A stretch of 64,000 nucleotides of DNA from Yaniella halotolerans DSM 15476 (GTDB lineage: Bacteria > Actinomycetota > Actinomycetes > Actinomycetales > Micrococcaceae), in contig NZ_ATVQ01000001.1 of the NCBI RefSeq assembly GCF_000420805.1, positions 1,426,001 to 1,490,000 of the forward strand, in the 5' to 3' direction. The position numbers and the translations under genes are program-made. Positions within the stretch are counted from its first letter, which is position 1, and every line of letters begins with the position of its first letter. Positions 35,830 to 43,993 of the stretch are shown in pieces. The notes beneath the pieces are model-generated. The model did no database searches and was not told the DNA's origin. It was given only the letters and a program-made list of their open reading frames with translations.

Positions 35830-35873
35830 TCAAATCTTTACTCTGTGGAATACAGTATTGCGCATCACGTTTA

Positions 35874-35889
35874 TTTCAGCAAGTGGAAA
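35874..35889. promoter_or_regulatory. IclR/AllR-type operator, iclR side
   Basis: TTTCAGCAAGTGGAAA, the same palindrome as its neighbours, 57 bp before the IclR start codon. A shorter variant, TTCCATTGTTGAAA, overlaps the leader at 35924-35937. Autoregulation is likely. Confidence 0.6.
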
Positions 35890-35946
35890 TATGTTTTCAT
35901 AGATTCGATGTAGCATAAGACTATTCCATTGTTGAAAGGGTTGATC

Positions 35947-36738
35947 ATGGAGGACGTAGTGAGCAATGTCGACGGGCAGTCCACGAAGTCGACGCGGTCG
36001 GGGGTGCAGTCCGTTGTACGAGCATTTGCGCTACTGGATCTCATTGCAGATGCCGGTGGAAGGGCAACGCTCAGTGAACTTGCAGAGCGCGCTGATCTGC
36101 CGATGCCCACCATTCACCGGCTGCTCAGGACGCTGGTCGGCTTGGGTTGCGCGCGCCAAATGGAAGACCGCGGATACGCTCTAGGTCCCGCTTTAATGCG
36201 CCTCGGGGACCTTGCGGGTAGGCAGCTTGGGGATATCGTGCAACCTTACCTGCGGTCGCTGGTTCAGGATCTGGGGGAGACTGCCAATATTGCGGTACTC
36301 GACGGTGACATGATGGTGTACTCAGCGCAAGTACCATCGCAGCACTCCATGCGCATGTTCACAGAGGTGGGGCGCCGTGTCCACCCGTCGGCGACGGGGG
36401 TGGGCAAGGCGGTGCTGCCAAGTTTGAAGCAAGAACGCATTGCGCAAATCGTGCAATCTTCCGGCATGCCAGAGCTGACGCCAAAAACGATTACTGATTA
36501 TGACGAACTCCTTGAAGAGCTTGACCGTATTCGAGAACGAGGCTATGCCATTGACGAGGAAGAGCAGGAGTTGGGTGTTCGCTGCTTTGCGGTCAATGTT
36601 CCAGGGGCTCCCACCCCGACTGCGGTCTCGGTGTCGGGTCCGAAGAGCCGTTTGGACGAGGAGTTTGCCAAGCGCGCTATCCCTCTGGTGCAGGGTGCCG
36701 CACAGCAGATTGGTGCGGAGTTGAATCGAGTCGAGTAG
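35947..36738 (+). CDS. IclR-family regulator, AllR-like
   Basis: This 263-residue protein has an N-terminal winged HTH (SVVRAFALLDLIADAGGRATLSELAERADLPMPTIHRLLRTL, about residues 23-64) and an IclR effector domain with SAQVPSQHSMRMFTEVGRRVHPSATGVGKAVLPSL and GVRCFAVNVPGAP. The first of these resembles the glyoxylate-binding pocket region of AllR. The ATG at 35947 has GAAAGG upstream; the GTG at 35959 has GGAGG upstream and is an alternative. It sits between the malic enzyme operon and the urate genes, and palindromes of one type flag its probable regulon. A strong terminator follows. Confidence 0.9.
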   Translation: MEDVVSNVDGQSTKSTRSGVQSVVRAFALLDLIADAGGRATLSELAERADLPMPTIHRLLRTLVGLGCARQMEDRGYALGPALMRLGDLAGRQLGDIVQPYLRSLVQDLGETANIAVLDGDMMVYSAQVPSQHSMRMFTEVGRRVHPSATGVGKAVLPSLKQERIAQIVQSSGMPELTPKTITDYDELLEELDRIRERGYAIDEEEQELGVRCFAVNVPGAPTPTAVSVSGPKSRLDEEFAKRAIPLVQGAAQQIGAELNRVE

Positions 36739-36761
36739 CTTGCTGCGTTGACTGCAATCTC

Positions 36762-36793
36762 AAACCCCGGACTTGCAAGAGTCCGGGGTTTTT
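36762..36793 (+). terminator. Terminator after the IclR gene
   Basis: A perfect 12-bp stem (36762-36773 with 36780-36791), loop TGCAAG, running into TTTTT, 23 bp after the stop codon. Confidence 0.95.
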
Positions 36794-36856
36794 GTGTTTG
36801 ATTTGCAAATCTTGCCCAACCCCCTTGACATAGCTGACGTATTGGCGGACACTGTA

Positions 36857-36892
36857 TTTCATGCAGTGAATAGTTTATTCCACTATATGAAA
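36857..36892 (+). promoter_or_regulatory. Two IclR/AllR-type operators before a small transcription unit
   Basis: TTTCATGCAGTGAAT (36857-36871) and TTCCACTATATGAAA (36878-36892), centres 21 bp apart (two helical turns). A TTGACA lies at 36825-36830, after the IclR terminator. No known gene starts to the right on the plus strand, so they appear to serve the small unit at 36903-37170. Confidence 0.65.
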
Positions 36893-36902
36893 GTAGATTG
36901 AG

Positions 36903-37064
36903 ATGACCACTGATCATAATAAATATGCGCCTGGCACATTTCAGAACCCCAGCTCCTGGGAGCCGGTCGGCGGCGACGATCCAGATTTCGCACCCGGGAC
37001 TGAGTTTCCGCCCCTGCTGTGCAAGGTCCCCTGGTTAAAATCTGTGCTCCCTGCCTGCCGGTGA
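36903..37064 (+). CDS. Putative 53-residue protein in an operator-controlled small transcription unit
   Basis: An ATG 10 bp after the second operator opens a 53-codon frame. The product begins MTTDHNKYAPGTF and is rich in Pro and acidic residues, with a Cys-containing end (LLCKVPWLKS, then PACR). I do not recognise it. The ribosome binding site is weak (GATTGAG). A strong terminator follows at 37137. The unit could be a true small protein, a regulatory RNA, or the remnant of a longer gene that has lost its 3' part. The region from 37171 to 37315 holds only a long inverted repeat. Confidence 0.4.
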   Translation: MTTDHNKYAPGTFQNPSSWEPVGGDDPDFAPGTEFPPLLCKVPWLKSVLPACR

Positions 37065-37136
37065 GGTAGGCGACCACCCGGGGCTGGATAGGCTTCGCCC
37101 AGGAATGGCGGGTAGATCGCCGAGAATAGGATGTAA

Positions 37137-37170
37137 CGCATACCGTCTACAAAGACGGTATGCGTTTTTT
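37137..37170 (+). terminator. Strong terminator of the small transcription unit
   Basis: A perfect 11-bp stem (37137-37147 with 37154-37164), loop TACAAA, followed by six T. It lies on the plus strand, 72 bp after the 53-codon frame, and shows that something is transcribed rightward here. Confidence 0.95.
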
Positions 37171-37227
37171 GATTCTGTCGTAGTGCACTGGTCGCCAGAT
37201 CAATTCCTTCCGGGGTGGGCGCGAGCC

Positions 37228-37281
37228 GAACGGGCCGTTGCGCATCGCAGTGTTTTATCCGCGAAACGTAACGGCCCGTTC
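37228..37281 (-). terminator. Long-loop inverted repeat after the uricase gene
   Basis: A perfect 12-bp inverted repeat (37228-37239 with 37270-37281), with a GCG/CGC inner pair inside the loop, 34 bp past the uricase stop on the minus strand. It has no T-run. It may end or stabilise the uricase operon transcript. Confidence 0.45.
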
Positions 37282-37315
37282 TAAGGTTGAGGTGCGCTCG
37301 ATATGTATGCAGCGC

Positions 37316-38236
37316 TTAGCAGAAGCCGGCTACGCCAACCCAGTCGCGTTCGTCCAATGCCGCGCTCTTGCGCGCTACGGTGGCTTCAATGAGACCGTAT
37401 GGGCGATCTGCCGCGTAGAACACCTCGTTAGGGTTCTCGAGACCAAAACGATCCAGGTCGAAGAGGAAGTGGTGCTTATTTGGGCAGGAGAACTTGATCT
37501 CGTCGATCTGCGGAACCGCTGCGATAACTTTCTCCGCCATCTGGTACAGCGTGTGCTGCAGCGCGTAGGAGTAGTGATCGGTGAAGGTTTCCAGGATGAT
37601 GTCCTTGACCTTTTGATATGTAGCTTCAAAGTCGACGTCGGTCGTGTTGTACCGCCAGCGGGTCGCGATATCCGTAGCTAGAACGCGATCTTCAGTTTCT
37701 TCCAGTGTGGTGTACCGATCCTTCGGGTACCCAACAAAGCCTGACTCTGTAGTCTTCAATACCGTCAGATCGTAGAATCCGGAGATCATGATATCTCGGT
37801 CACCATCGCGAACAAGCAGGGCTGTGCGAATTTCGGGGGCTGAGCGGTAGAACGCGTGGTCATGATCGTTGATCCGGGACCATCCGTATTCTTCTGCGGC
37901 CCAGCGGCCGCCAGTTACCCAATCGAAACTCGATGTGAAGTGATCGGCAAGACCAATGAGGAACTGCTCGGGTGAAGCAATGCCATTTTCTTTAGCTTTA
38001 GCGAATATCGTGTTTTTCTGTGTGTCCGTAGGAACGACGTTTTCGTTGTTTCCCTCGGTGTGTGCGGTTTGGAAGTCTCCGCGTAGTTGAGAGGTTACAT
38101 TCAGGTCCCGGATGCTGTGCCGTTTCGTGTCACGGTACACTCGCATAACGCGATTTTCTGCTTTGCCGAACTGGTTGGCTGTCAAGCGCACAGTATCATT
38201 ACTCACTGGGGTGTTCTCCATGGTTTGGCTGGTCAT
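37316..38236 (-). CDS. pucL: Urate oxidase (uricase, cofactor-free)
   Basis: The 306-residue enzyme has two tunnelling-fold (T-fold) repeats and oxidises urate to 5-hydroxyisourate with O2. Seen are the N-terminal Lys segment NQFGKAENRVMRVYRD, the catalytic Thr motif VVPTDTQKNTIFA, SGFYDLTVLKTTESGFVGYPKDRYTTL, TRWRY, and the His motif CPNKHHFLFDLDRFG. I chose the ATG at 38236 with GGAG 7 nt upstream. It is the last gene of the OHCU decarboxylase-HIU hydrolase-uricase operon, so all three steps from urate to (S)-allantoin are made together. Confidence 0.95.
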   Translation of the reverse strand: MTSQTMENTPVSNDTVRLTANQFGKAENRVMRVYRDTKRHSIRDLNVTSQLRGDFQTAHTEGNNENVVPTDTQKNTIFAKAKENGIASPEQFLIGLADHFTSSFDWVTGGRWAAEEYGWSRINDHDHAFYRSAPEIRTALLVRDGDRDIMISGFYDLTVLKTTESGFVGYPKDRYTTLEETEDRVLATDIATRWRYNTTDVDFEATYQKVKDIILETFTDHYSYALQHTLYQMAEKVIAAVPQIDEIKFSCPNKHHFLFDLDRFGLENPNEVFYAADRPYGLIEATVARKSAALDERDWVGVAGFC

Positions 38237-38309
38237 TGAATTGTCTCCTAATAACTGATTCCTTGGTCCTTGCGGCAACCGCTGACTGAGTTTTTCAACA
38301 GCTCCTGGG

Positions 38310-38636
38310 TCAGCTACCGCGATAGGTGGAATAGGCGAAAGGACTCAGCAGCAACGGGATGTGATAATGCTTCTGTCCGGGCTCAACAGTGAAATTCACG
38401 ATGACCGAGGGATAGAACGTTTCGACATTACGGCTGCTGAAATATTCGCCGGTTCCAAAGGTGATCCGGTATACACCGGCCTCCAGGGTTTCTGGGCCCA
38501 ATTCGGGCACACGGCCATCAGCATTAGTGACGGCTTGGGCAATCTCCGTATTATCATCGCGCTGTAGCGTAATGGTTACGCCGGGAGCAGGTGTACCGAG
38601 AGACGCGTCGAGTATGTGAGCGGTGACAAAGCTCAT
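38310..38636 (-). CDS. hiuH: 5-hydroxyisourate hydrolase (transthyretin-like)
   Basis: The 108-residue protein hydrolyses 5-hydroxyisourate to OHCU. It shows the family pattern: N-terminal HILDASLGTPAPGVTI with the catalytic His, ADGRVPEL with the catalytic Arg, the FYPSVIVNF strand, HYHIPLLLSPFAYSTYRGS, and the diagnostic C-terminal YRGS. The start overlaps the upstream OHCU decarboxylase stop by 4 bp (translational coupling). Uricase begins 74 bp further on. Confidence 0.95.
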   Translation of the reverse strand: MSFVTAHILDASLGTPAPGVTITLQRDDNTEIAQAVTNADGRVPELGPETLEAGVYRITFGTGEYFSSRNVETFYPSVIVNFTVEPGQKHYHIPLLLSPFAYSTYRGS

Positions 38637-39124
38637 GAGAATAGTCCTTTCAAACGGAGAGTCGCGATTTGGCTTAACTGATCTGCTACTTCTTGGCTTT
38701 CTTGTTCCGGGGTATTGTTCATACGACGGCGCAATTCGGCAAGAATTTCATCCGAGCTCCGACCTGCTGCACGAATTAAGAAAACCTGGTCGAAGCGTTC
38801 CTCGTACTCAGCGTTTCCCTGGTCGAGTTGGGTCTGTATATCGGTGGTGATGCCGAGCTCGGCTTGTTCCTCTCGAGAGAGTCGAGCTTCGGTGTGACCG
38901 CCCCGGGCGCGTTCGCCGATCCGCGGGTGATGGAGCAGTGCTTGCTCGACTTCGTTCGGGGTCAGCTGTGCGCCGGCGTGATCGGCAGCTTGGAGGATCC
39001 TGTCGACGGAACCGTATGGTCGCCCTTCAGTGATGTCCTTGATCCAGCGGGGTACATCCAAGCATGGTCGAAGCGCCTGTTCGGCTTGCTCCCGGGAAAG
39101 GGCGTCGAATTCCTGCACGTTCAC
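38633..39124 (-). CDS. uraD: OHCU decarboxylase
   Basis: This 163-residue all-helical protein decarboxylates 2-oxo-4-hydroxy-4-carboxy-5-ureidoimidazoline to (S)-allantoin. Seen are FDALSREQAEQALRPCLDVPRWI, the HPRIG motif (LLHHPRIGERARG), the EEQAELG segment typical of these proteins, and YEERFDQVFLIRAAGRSSDEILAELRRRM. It is the first gene of the urate operon, with an IclR-type operator 33 bp before its start codon. Confidence 0.94.
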   Translation of the reverse strand: MNVQEFDALSREQAEQALRPCLDVPRWIKDITEGRPYGSVDRILQAADHAGAQLTPNEVEQALLHHPRIGERARGGHTEARLSREEQAELGITTDIQTQLDQGNAEYEERFDQVFLIRAAGRSSDEILAELRRRMNNTPEQESQEVADQLSQIATLRLKGLFS

Positions 39125-39156
39125 CTTGACTAAACCTCCACGATGCGAAATCTTAC

Positions 39157-39171
39157 TTCCATGTAGTGTAA
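39157..39171. promoter_or_regulatory. IclR/AllR-type operator, urate operon
   Basis: TTCCATGTAGTGTAA, an imperfect copy of the shared palindrome in the leader of the OHCU decarboxylase-HIU hydrolase-uricase operon. The rest of the 39172-39363 gap holds a short CCGG-TTTCG-CCGG hairpin with T-run (39204-39222), which I cannot assign to a transcript. Confidence 0.55.
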
Positions 39172-39363
39172 TATAGTGAACTGTGTCACGTCTATAAAGT
39201 CAAGCCGGTTTCGCCGGTTTTTCGAATTTTTCGGCGATGCTGCTGACGATGGCGCGGGCGAAACTGCGTCGGTAGGCCCGGTGAGGGCTTTGGCGTGGAT
39301 GACCTGTTGCATCGCGTCATGACAAGTTGATCACGAACTTTGCAAAACAACCACCTAAAGATT

Positions 39364-40824
39364 ATGGGGAGTATGAGACACACAAAGATTGTCGCCACTT
39401 TTGGGCCGGCTACACAAGGAGATACAACAACTCGTGAACTCATCAAAGCCGGGGTGAACGTTGCGCGGCTGAATTTTAGTCATGGAGATCACCAGGTGCA
39501 CACCGAGACGTATAAGACCGTACGGCACGTCGCATCAGATTTGTGCACTCCGGTGGCGGTTTTCGCGGACCTGCAGGGCCCGAAGATCCGGTTGGGCACG
39601 TTTGCTCATGGCCCGCATGTGTTAGAAGACGGCGATACCTTCATCATCACGGCACGAGATGTGGAGGGTACCAAGGATATCTGCTCCACGACTTTCAAAG
39701 GCCTACCGCAGGACGTGGCGGTGGGCGATCAGTTGCTCATTGATGATGGCAAAATCCAGTTACAGGCTATTGAAGTTACTGACACCGATGTGGTGACGAC
39801 TGTCGTCATCGGCGGGGAAGTGTCCAATAACAAGGGCATCAACCTGCCTGGGGTCGCGGTGAATCTTCCATCGCTGACGGAAAAAGATGAAGAAGACTTG
39901 CGCTTTGCCTTGGATTTGGGGGTGGATATGATCGCGCTGTCATTTGTGCGCAGCGCTCAGGATATCGCGCCGGTGCATCGGATTATGGAAGAAGTTGGCC
40001 GTCGAATTCCTGTGATCGCTAAGCTGGAAAAACCCCAGGCAGTGGATAACCTACAAGAGATCATTGATGCTTTTGATGCCATCATGGTCGCTCGCGGCGA
40101 CCTGGGCGTGGAGTTGCCCCTGCAGCAAGTTCCGGTGGTACAAAAACGGGCTATCGAGCTGGCGCGACGGTGGGCCAAGCCCGTCATTGTAGCTACCCAG
40201 GTGTTGGAATCGATGATTGAAAGCGCTCGTCCGACCCGAGCGGAGGCCTCTGACTGTGCTAACGCGGTCCTTGATGGGGCCGATGCGGTGATGCTGTCGG
40301 GGGAGACCTCGGTGGGTAAATACCCCGTGATGACTGTGCAGACGATGGCTGAAATTATCCGATCCACAGAGGACCACGGCCTGGACCGGATGCCCCCACT
40401 CGGTACTCGTCCTAGTACTCGCGGTGGGGCGATCACACGGGCTGCCGTGGACATCGCCGCAACCTTAGAGATACCATTTTTAGTTGCTTTCACCCAGTCC
40501 GGTGATTCTGCACGACGGTTGTCCAGACTGCGGGCTCCACAACCGATTTATGCCTTCACTCACTCGTTCACCACCAGCAATACGTTGTGTTTGTCCTGGG
40601 GTGTCATCCCTCGAGTGGTGCCTTTCAAAAAATCGACTGATCAAATGACCGAACAAATCGACCATGAATTGGTTAAAACCGGGGTGGCCGAAATCGATGA
40701 CCTTGCGGTCATGGTCGCGGGGTCACCACCAGGGGTCCCCGGATCTACAAATATGCTCAAAATCCACCGTGTGGGATTTTCGACTGCTAGTACCGATCCA
40801 GCTCAGATCGACACCTATTTATAA
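39364..40824 (+). CDS. pyk: Pyruvate kinase
   Basis: The enzyme, about 486 residues, converts phosphoenolpyruvate and ADP to pyruvate and ATP. It begins HTKIVATFGPATQGDTTTRELIKAGVNVARLNFSHG and contains DLQGPKIRLG, the signature with catalytic Lys and metal-binding Glu (PVIAKLEKPQAVDNLQEIIDAFDAIMVARGDLGVELP), ATQVLESMI, and SGETSVGKYP. The start is uncertain: ATG 39364 has a weak AAAG at proper spacing, while ATG 39373 fits the family N-terminus but its GGGGAG is too close. It is divergent from the urate operon and receives carbon from the neighbouring glycerate route. Confidence 0.93.
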   Translation: MGSMRHTKIVATFGPATQGDTTTRELIKAGVNVARLNFSHGDHQVHTETYKTVRHVASDLCTPVAVFADLQGPKIRLGTFAHGPHVLEDGDTFIITARDVEGTKDICSTTFKGLPQDVAVGDQLLIDDGKIQLQAIEVTDTDVVTTVVIGGEVSNNKGINLPGVAVNLPSLTEKDEEDLRFALDLGVDMIALSFVRSAQDIAPVHRIMEEVGRRIPVIAKLEKPQAVDNLQEIIDAFDAIMVARGDLGVELPLQQVPVVQKRAIELARRWAKPVIVATQVLESMIESARPTRAEASDCANAVLDGADAVMLSGETSVGKYPVMTVQTMAEIIRSTEDHGLDRMPPLGTRPSTRGGAITRAAVDIAATLEIPFLVAFTQSGDSARRLSRLRAPQPIYAFTHSFTTSNTLCLSWGVIPRVVPFKKSTDQMTEQIDHELVKTGVAEIDDLAVMVAGSPPGVPGSTNMLKIHRVGFSTASTDPAQIDTYL

Positions 40825-40884
40825 GGTGACGAAATAACGCTGACTCTGACATATCGACCGATAAGATCCTGTCTGTCATTTTTC

Positions 40885-43518
40885 TTATCCTCGAGGTCGC
40901 GGATCATCCGGCGCCATGCCCATGCGGGTGTCGTGAATGCGGTGAATGATCTCAATCCCTAGTGCGCCCAGCGCTGCGATCCCGACTGCCGCGAGAATAA
41001 TCGGTGCCGGAGGCAAGATGAAGTGGTGGTACCACTGCGACAGCGGGACCACCAGCGAGAGAACAAAAACGATATGCAGCACAAGCAGCATGCCGACTTT
41101 CTGCCAGTTGAGAGGCCGAGAGATGACATTGAGTAACCACAGGCCCGCCAGAGTGAGCGTAATAAACGTCGCTGTTTGGAGTTGCTCCATAACCAGACGA
41201 GCGCCGGGATCTTCCGAAGCGTAGGGCAAAACGCCATTGAAGTTCCCGGCCCAGGCGCGCGCGTACCAGTTGATGCCCCACAGGGCTGCCACCAGTACGA
41301 TGCCGGTTGGCAGAGCGAATTTCAACGCCCTCGATAAGAAACCGGCCACATAGCGTCGTGGATTCGGCATCAACGCGAGGATAAACGAGGCCAGCCCAAT
41401 GAACAAGAAGTCGGCTGTCGACATCTGGCGTGGCAGTGCTGGGTACTGCCACGCCAGAAGCGAGAACAGCAAGACAAACAAAAACGCATAGGTGGTCTTG
41501 GCCAGAAACAGGTGGGCCAGACGCTCCATGTTGGCGATGACCTTGCGTCCCTCAGCTAAAACACTGGGCAGTCGGGAGAATTTCGAATCGAGCAGCACCA
41601 GACGAGAGACCGCCTTGGTAGCTGCCGCAGCATCACCCATAGCGATACCTAGGTCAGCTGTTTTGACGGCCAGAGCGTCATTGACGCCGTCCCCGGTCAT
41701 AGCCACCACGTGTTGCCCGTGTTGTAGCGCTTTGACCATCTGTTCTTTTTGATCCGGTGACACTCGCCCAAAGACCGAGTGTTTCTCCATGACCGCTGCC
41801 ATGTCTTCGATGTTGTCTGGAAGATCGCGTGCATCGAATCCGGAACCCGGATGATCCCAGCCGATCTGTCGGGCAACGGCGGCTACCGTGTGTGGGGAAT
41901 CGCCCGAAATGACCTTCAGTTCGACGCCCTGCTGCTGGAAATATTCGAGGGTCTCGCGGGCATCGGCGCGAACCTTTTCTTCGAAGGTCACTACGACGGC
42001 GGGAGAGAGGTCTCCCGGCAGGGCAGCATCGTCGCCAAACCAAGGGTGCTTGGCAGAAGCCGACTGTGATGGCGTGGACGAATGGGCCAACAGCATGGTG
42101 CGTTTGCCCGATGTCGCGAGTTGTTTGGCCGACTCGTGGAGTTCAGCCTTCCGAGCGGCATCTACATTGAGAACATCAATGAGTGCTTCTGGTGCGCCTA
42201 AAACCCAGGCCCCGGCGGCAGCTTGGGTGTCCTGAACACTACCGAAGGCAAAGGCAGACCACCGTCGTTCGGATGAAAACGCAATAGCATCCGTCTGTGA
42301 CAGGGTTGGGGTGTTGGGGAACGGCTCACGCAGTGCGATCGCAGTGGTGTTGGCATTGGGATCGGCTCCGATGTGCCCGAGCACCAGCTCCCAGTCGTGG
42401 TCACTTGCTGTCAGCGGTTTGGCATTCGAGAACTGCATGACCCCTTCGGTTAGCGTTCCAGTTTTATCCAGACAAACGGTATCCACGCGTGCCAGAATTT
42501 CGACGGCCGGCTGCTCCTGGATCAGCACCTTTTTACTTCCCAACGTCAGGGCGGCCACCGCGAACGAAATGGTGGTCATTAGCGCCAGCCCCTGGGGGAT
42601 CATCGTGGTAATCCCAGCAATGGTCGCAATCAAAGCGGTGTTGAATGTGCCCTCTTCCACGACCTGCTGCCAACCACCCAGCGCTTTGATCTGTCCCCAG
42701 GCCACAACGGCAATCAACGGCACCAGCGCAATGGTGATCCAGCTGGCGACCTTATCTAAGCCGCTGCGAAGTTCAGAATGTGCTTTGGTGAACTTCCGGG
42801 CGCGCTTGGTCAGACGGGCAGCGTGCGAGTCATGACCGACGCCGGTGATCCGGAAATACCCGTTGCCGGTGACCACCGAAGTACCAGAAAGCACCGTGGC
42901 CCCGGTTGGCTTATACACCGGGTCAGCTTCACCGGTAATCAGCGATTCATCAATGTCGAGACTTTCGGAGGCCAAGACCAGTCCGTCGGCGGGGACCTGG
43001 TCGCCCGATCGCAGATAGACAAGATCATCGAGCACGGCGTCTTCGATGGGAATCTCGATGTGCTGACCGTTGCGGCGCACCATGATGCCGTCTTGGTGGA
43101 GCAGCGCGATGCGGTCAAGTTTCAGCTTGGCCGAATATTCTTGGATGACACCGATTACCACGTTGGAGACACCGGCAATCGCAAACAACAAATCCAGCCA
43201 GCGGCCCATCACAATAATGCCGACGGCGCAGAGAAATATGACGAGGTTGAATAAGGTCAGCAGGTGCGTACGCAGGATCGTGGCCAACGACCGCGATGAG
43301 TCCTCGGGCTGAACATTGACGAGTCCGGAACCGGCGCGAGTATGGACTTGTTCGTCGCTAAGGCCGTGGTGCAGCAGGTCTGTATCGTCGAGAATGCCGG
43401 GATCGGTGACACCCCTTGCACGCAAGAGGCTCCGGCGATAGGTCACAGAGACATCCACCGTGGTGGAGTCTCGGGTTGTATCTGGCGCGCTATGACGCAC
43501 CGGTGTCGAATCGGCCAC
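40885..43518 (-). CDS. P-type cation-transporting ATPase (CtpE-like)
   Basis: The 877-residue protein is a P2-like ATPase. Seen are a GDQVPADGLVL actuator segment and the DESLITGEADPVYK loop with the TGE dephosphorylation motif. The phosphorylation site is CLDKTGTLTEG, and the hinge is MTGDGVNDALAVKTADLGIAMG. There are about 10 membrane helices, four of them C-terminal. There are no N-terminal CxxC metal domains and no CPC in helix 6, so it is not a heavy-metal pump. The pattern resembles actinobacterial CtpE, a calcium-type transporter; the ion is not proven. It starts at GTG with GAGGTAG upstream. Confidence 0.88.
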   Translation of the reverse strand: MADSTPVRHSAPDTTRDSTTVDVSVTYRRSLLRARGVTDPGILDDTDLLHHGLSDEQVHTRAGSGLVNVQPEDSSRSLATILRTHLLTLFNLVIFLCAVGIIVMGRWLDLLFAIAGVSNVVIGVIQEYSAKLKLDRIALLHQDGIMVRRNGQHIEIPIEDAVLDDLVYLRSGDQVPADGLVLASESLDIDESLITGEADPVYKPTGATVLSGTSVVTGNGYFRITGVGHDSHAARLTKRARKFTKAHSELRSGLDKVASWITIALVPLIAVVAWGQIKALGGWQQVVEEGTFNTALIATIAGITTMIPQGLALMTTISFAVAALTLGSKKVLIQEQPAVEILARVDTVCLDKTGTLTEGVMQFSNAKPLTASDHDWELVLGHIGADPNANTTAIALREPFPNTPTLSQTDAIAFSSERRWSAFAFGSVQDTQAAAGAWVLGAPEALIDVLNVDAARKAELHESAKQLATSGKRTMLLAHSSTPSQSASAKHPWFGDDAALPGDLSPAVVVTFEEKVRADARETLEYFQQQGVELKVISGDSPHTVAAVARQIGWDHPGSGFDARDLPDNIEDMAAVMEKHSVFGRVSPDQKEQMVKALQHGQHVVAMTGDGVNDALAVKTADLGIAMGDAAAATKAVSRLVLLDSKFSRLPSVLAEGRKVIANMERLAHLFLAKTTYAFLFVLLFSLLAWQYPALPRQMSTADFLFIGLASFILALMPNPRRYVAGFLSRALKFALPTGIVLVAALWGINWYARAWAGNFNGVLPYASEDPGARLVMEQLQTATFITLTLAGLWLLNVISRPLNWQKVGMLLVLHIVFVLSLVVPLSQWYHHFILPPAPIILAAVGIAALGALGIEIIHRIHDTRMGMAPDDPRPRG

Positions 43519-43678
43519 GTACTACCTCAAATTGACCATCAGTTGTACCACTTCCAGTATCCTAGCCAGCTCGACGTTAACCTAACTCAGCACTGCGGTG
43601 GATTTTTCTTTCGTCACAACACGCATCTTGGTACAGTCATCCCTGTGGTGTGCGCCACGGATCGGAGTGCAAACGGCA

Positions 43679-43993
43679 ATGGTGTGGATTGTCCTGACGA
43701 TATCAGGCGTCTTGGAAGCAGTGTGGGCGACTGCGTTGGAAGCCTCCGAGAACTTTAAGCATCGAAAACCCACCGCACTGTTTTTGCTGTCCTTCACCGT
43801 CAGTCTCGCGATGTTGGGATATGCCCTCACCGAGCTACCCGCCGGCACGGCCTATGCCGTATGGGTGGGCATCGGGGCTGCACTGGTTGTAATCGTAGCG
43901 GTGGTTCGCGGCGAAGAACGTCTCTCCTTGGCCAAGTTTGGACTCCTGGTCACGTTGATTGGCTCCGTGATCGGCTTGCAGGTGATGAGCTAA
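43679..43993 (+). CDS. SMR-family transporter subunit 1 (SugE/Gdx-like)
   Basis: A 104-residue four-helix small multidrug resistance protein. The essential Glu is in helix 1 (SGVLEAVWATALEAS), and helix 3 reads AYAVWVGIGAALVV, closer to the SugE/Gdx form than to QacE or EmrE. It overlaps the second SMR gene by 1 bp (TAATG). Such pairs usually form obligate heterodimers with opposite orientations. I chose the ATG at 43679 (GGAGTG upstream); earlier in-frame codons lack homology. Guanidinium export is possible by subtype, but no guanidine riboswitch is apparent upstream. Confidence 0.88.
   Translation: MVWIVLTISGVLEAVWATALEASENFKHRKPTALFLLSFTVSLAMLGYALTELPAGTAYAVWVGIGAALVVIVAVVRGEERLSLAKFGLLVTLIGSVIGLQVMS

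Noticed and set aside
39204-39222. A short CCGG hairpin with T-run as a terminator
   Set aside because: The stem is only 4 bp and no transcript ends there; it lies in the promoter region of two divergent units.
39130-39312. A 60-codon minus-strand frame upstream of the urate operon
   Set aside because: It runs through the operator and promoter region, has no ribosome binding site or homology, and overlaps the first codons' upstream region of the OHCU decarboxylase gene.
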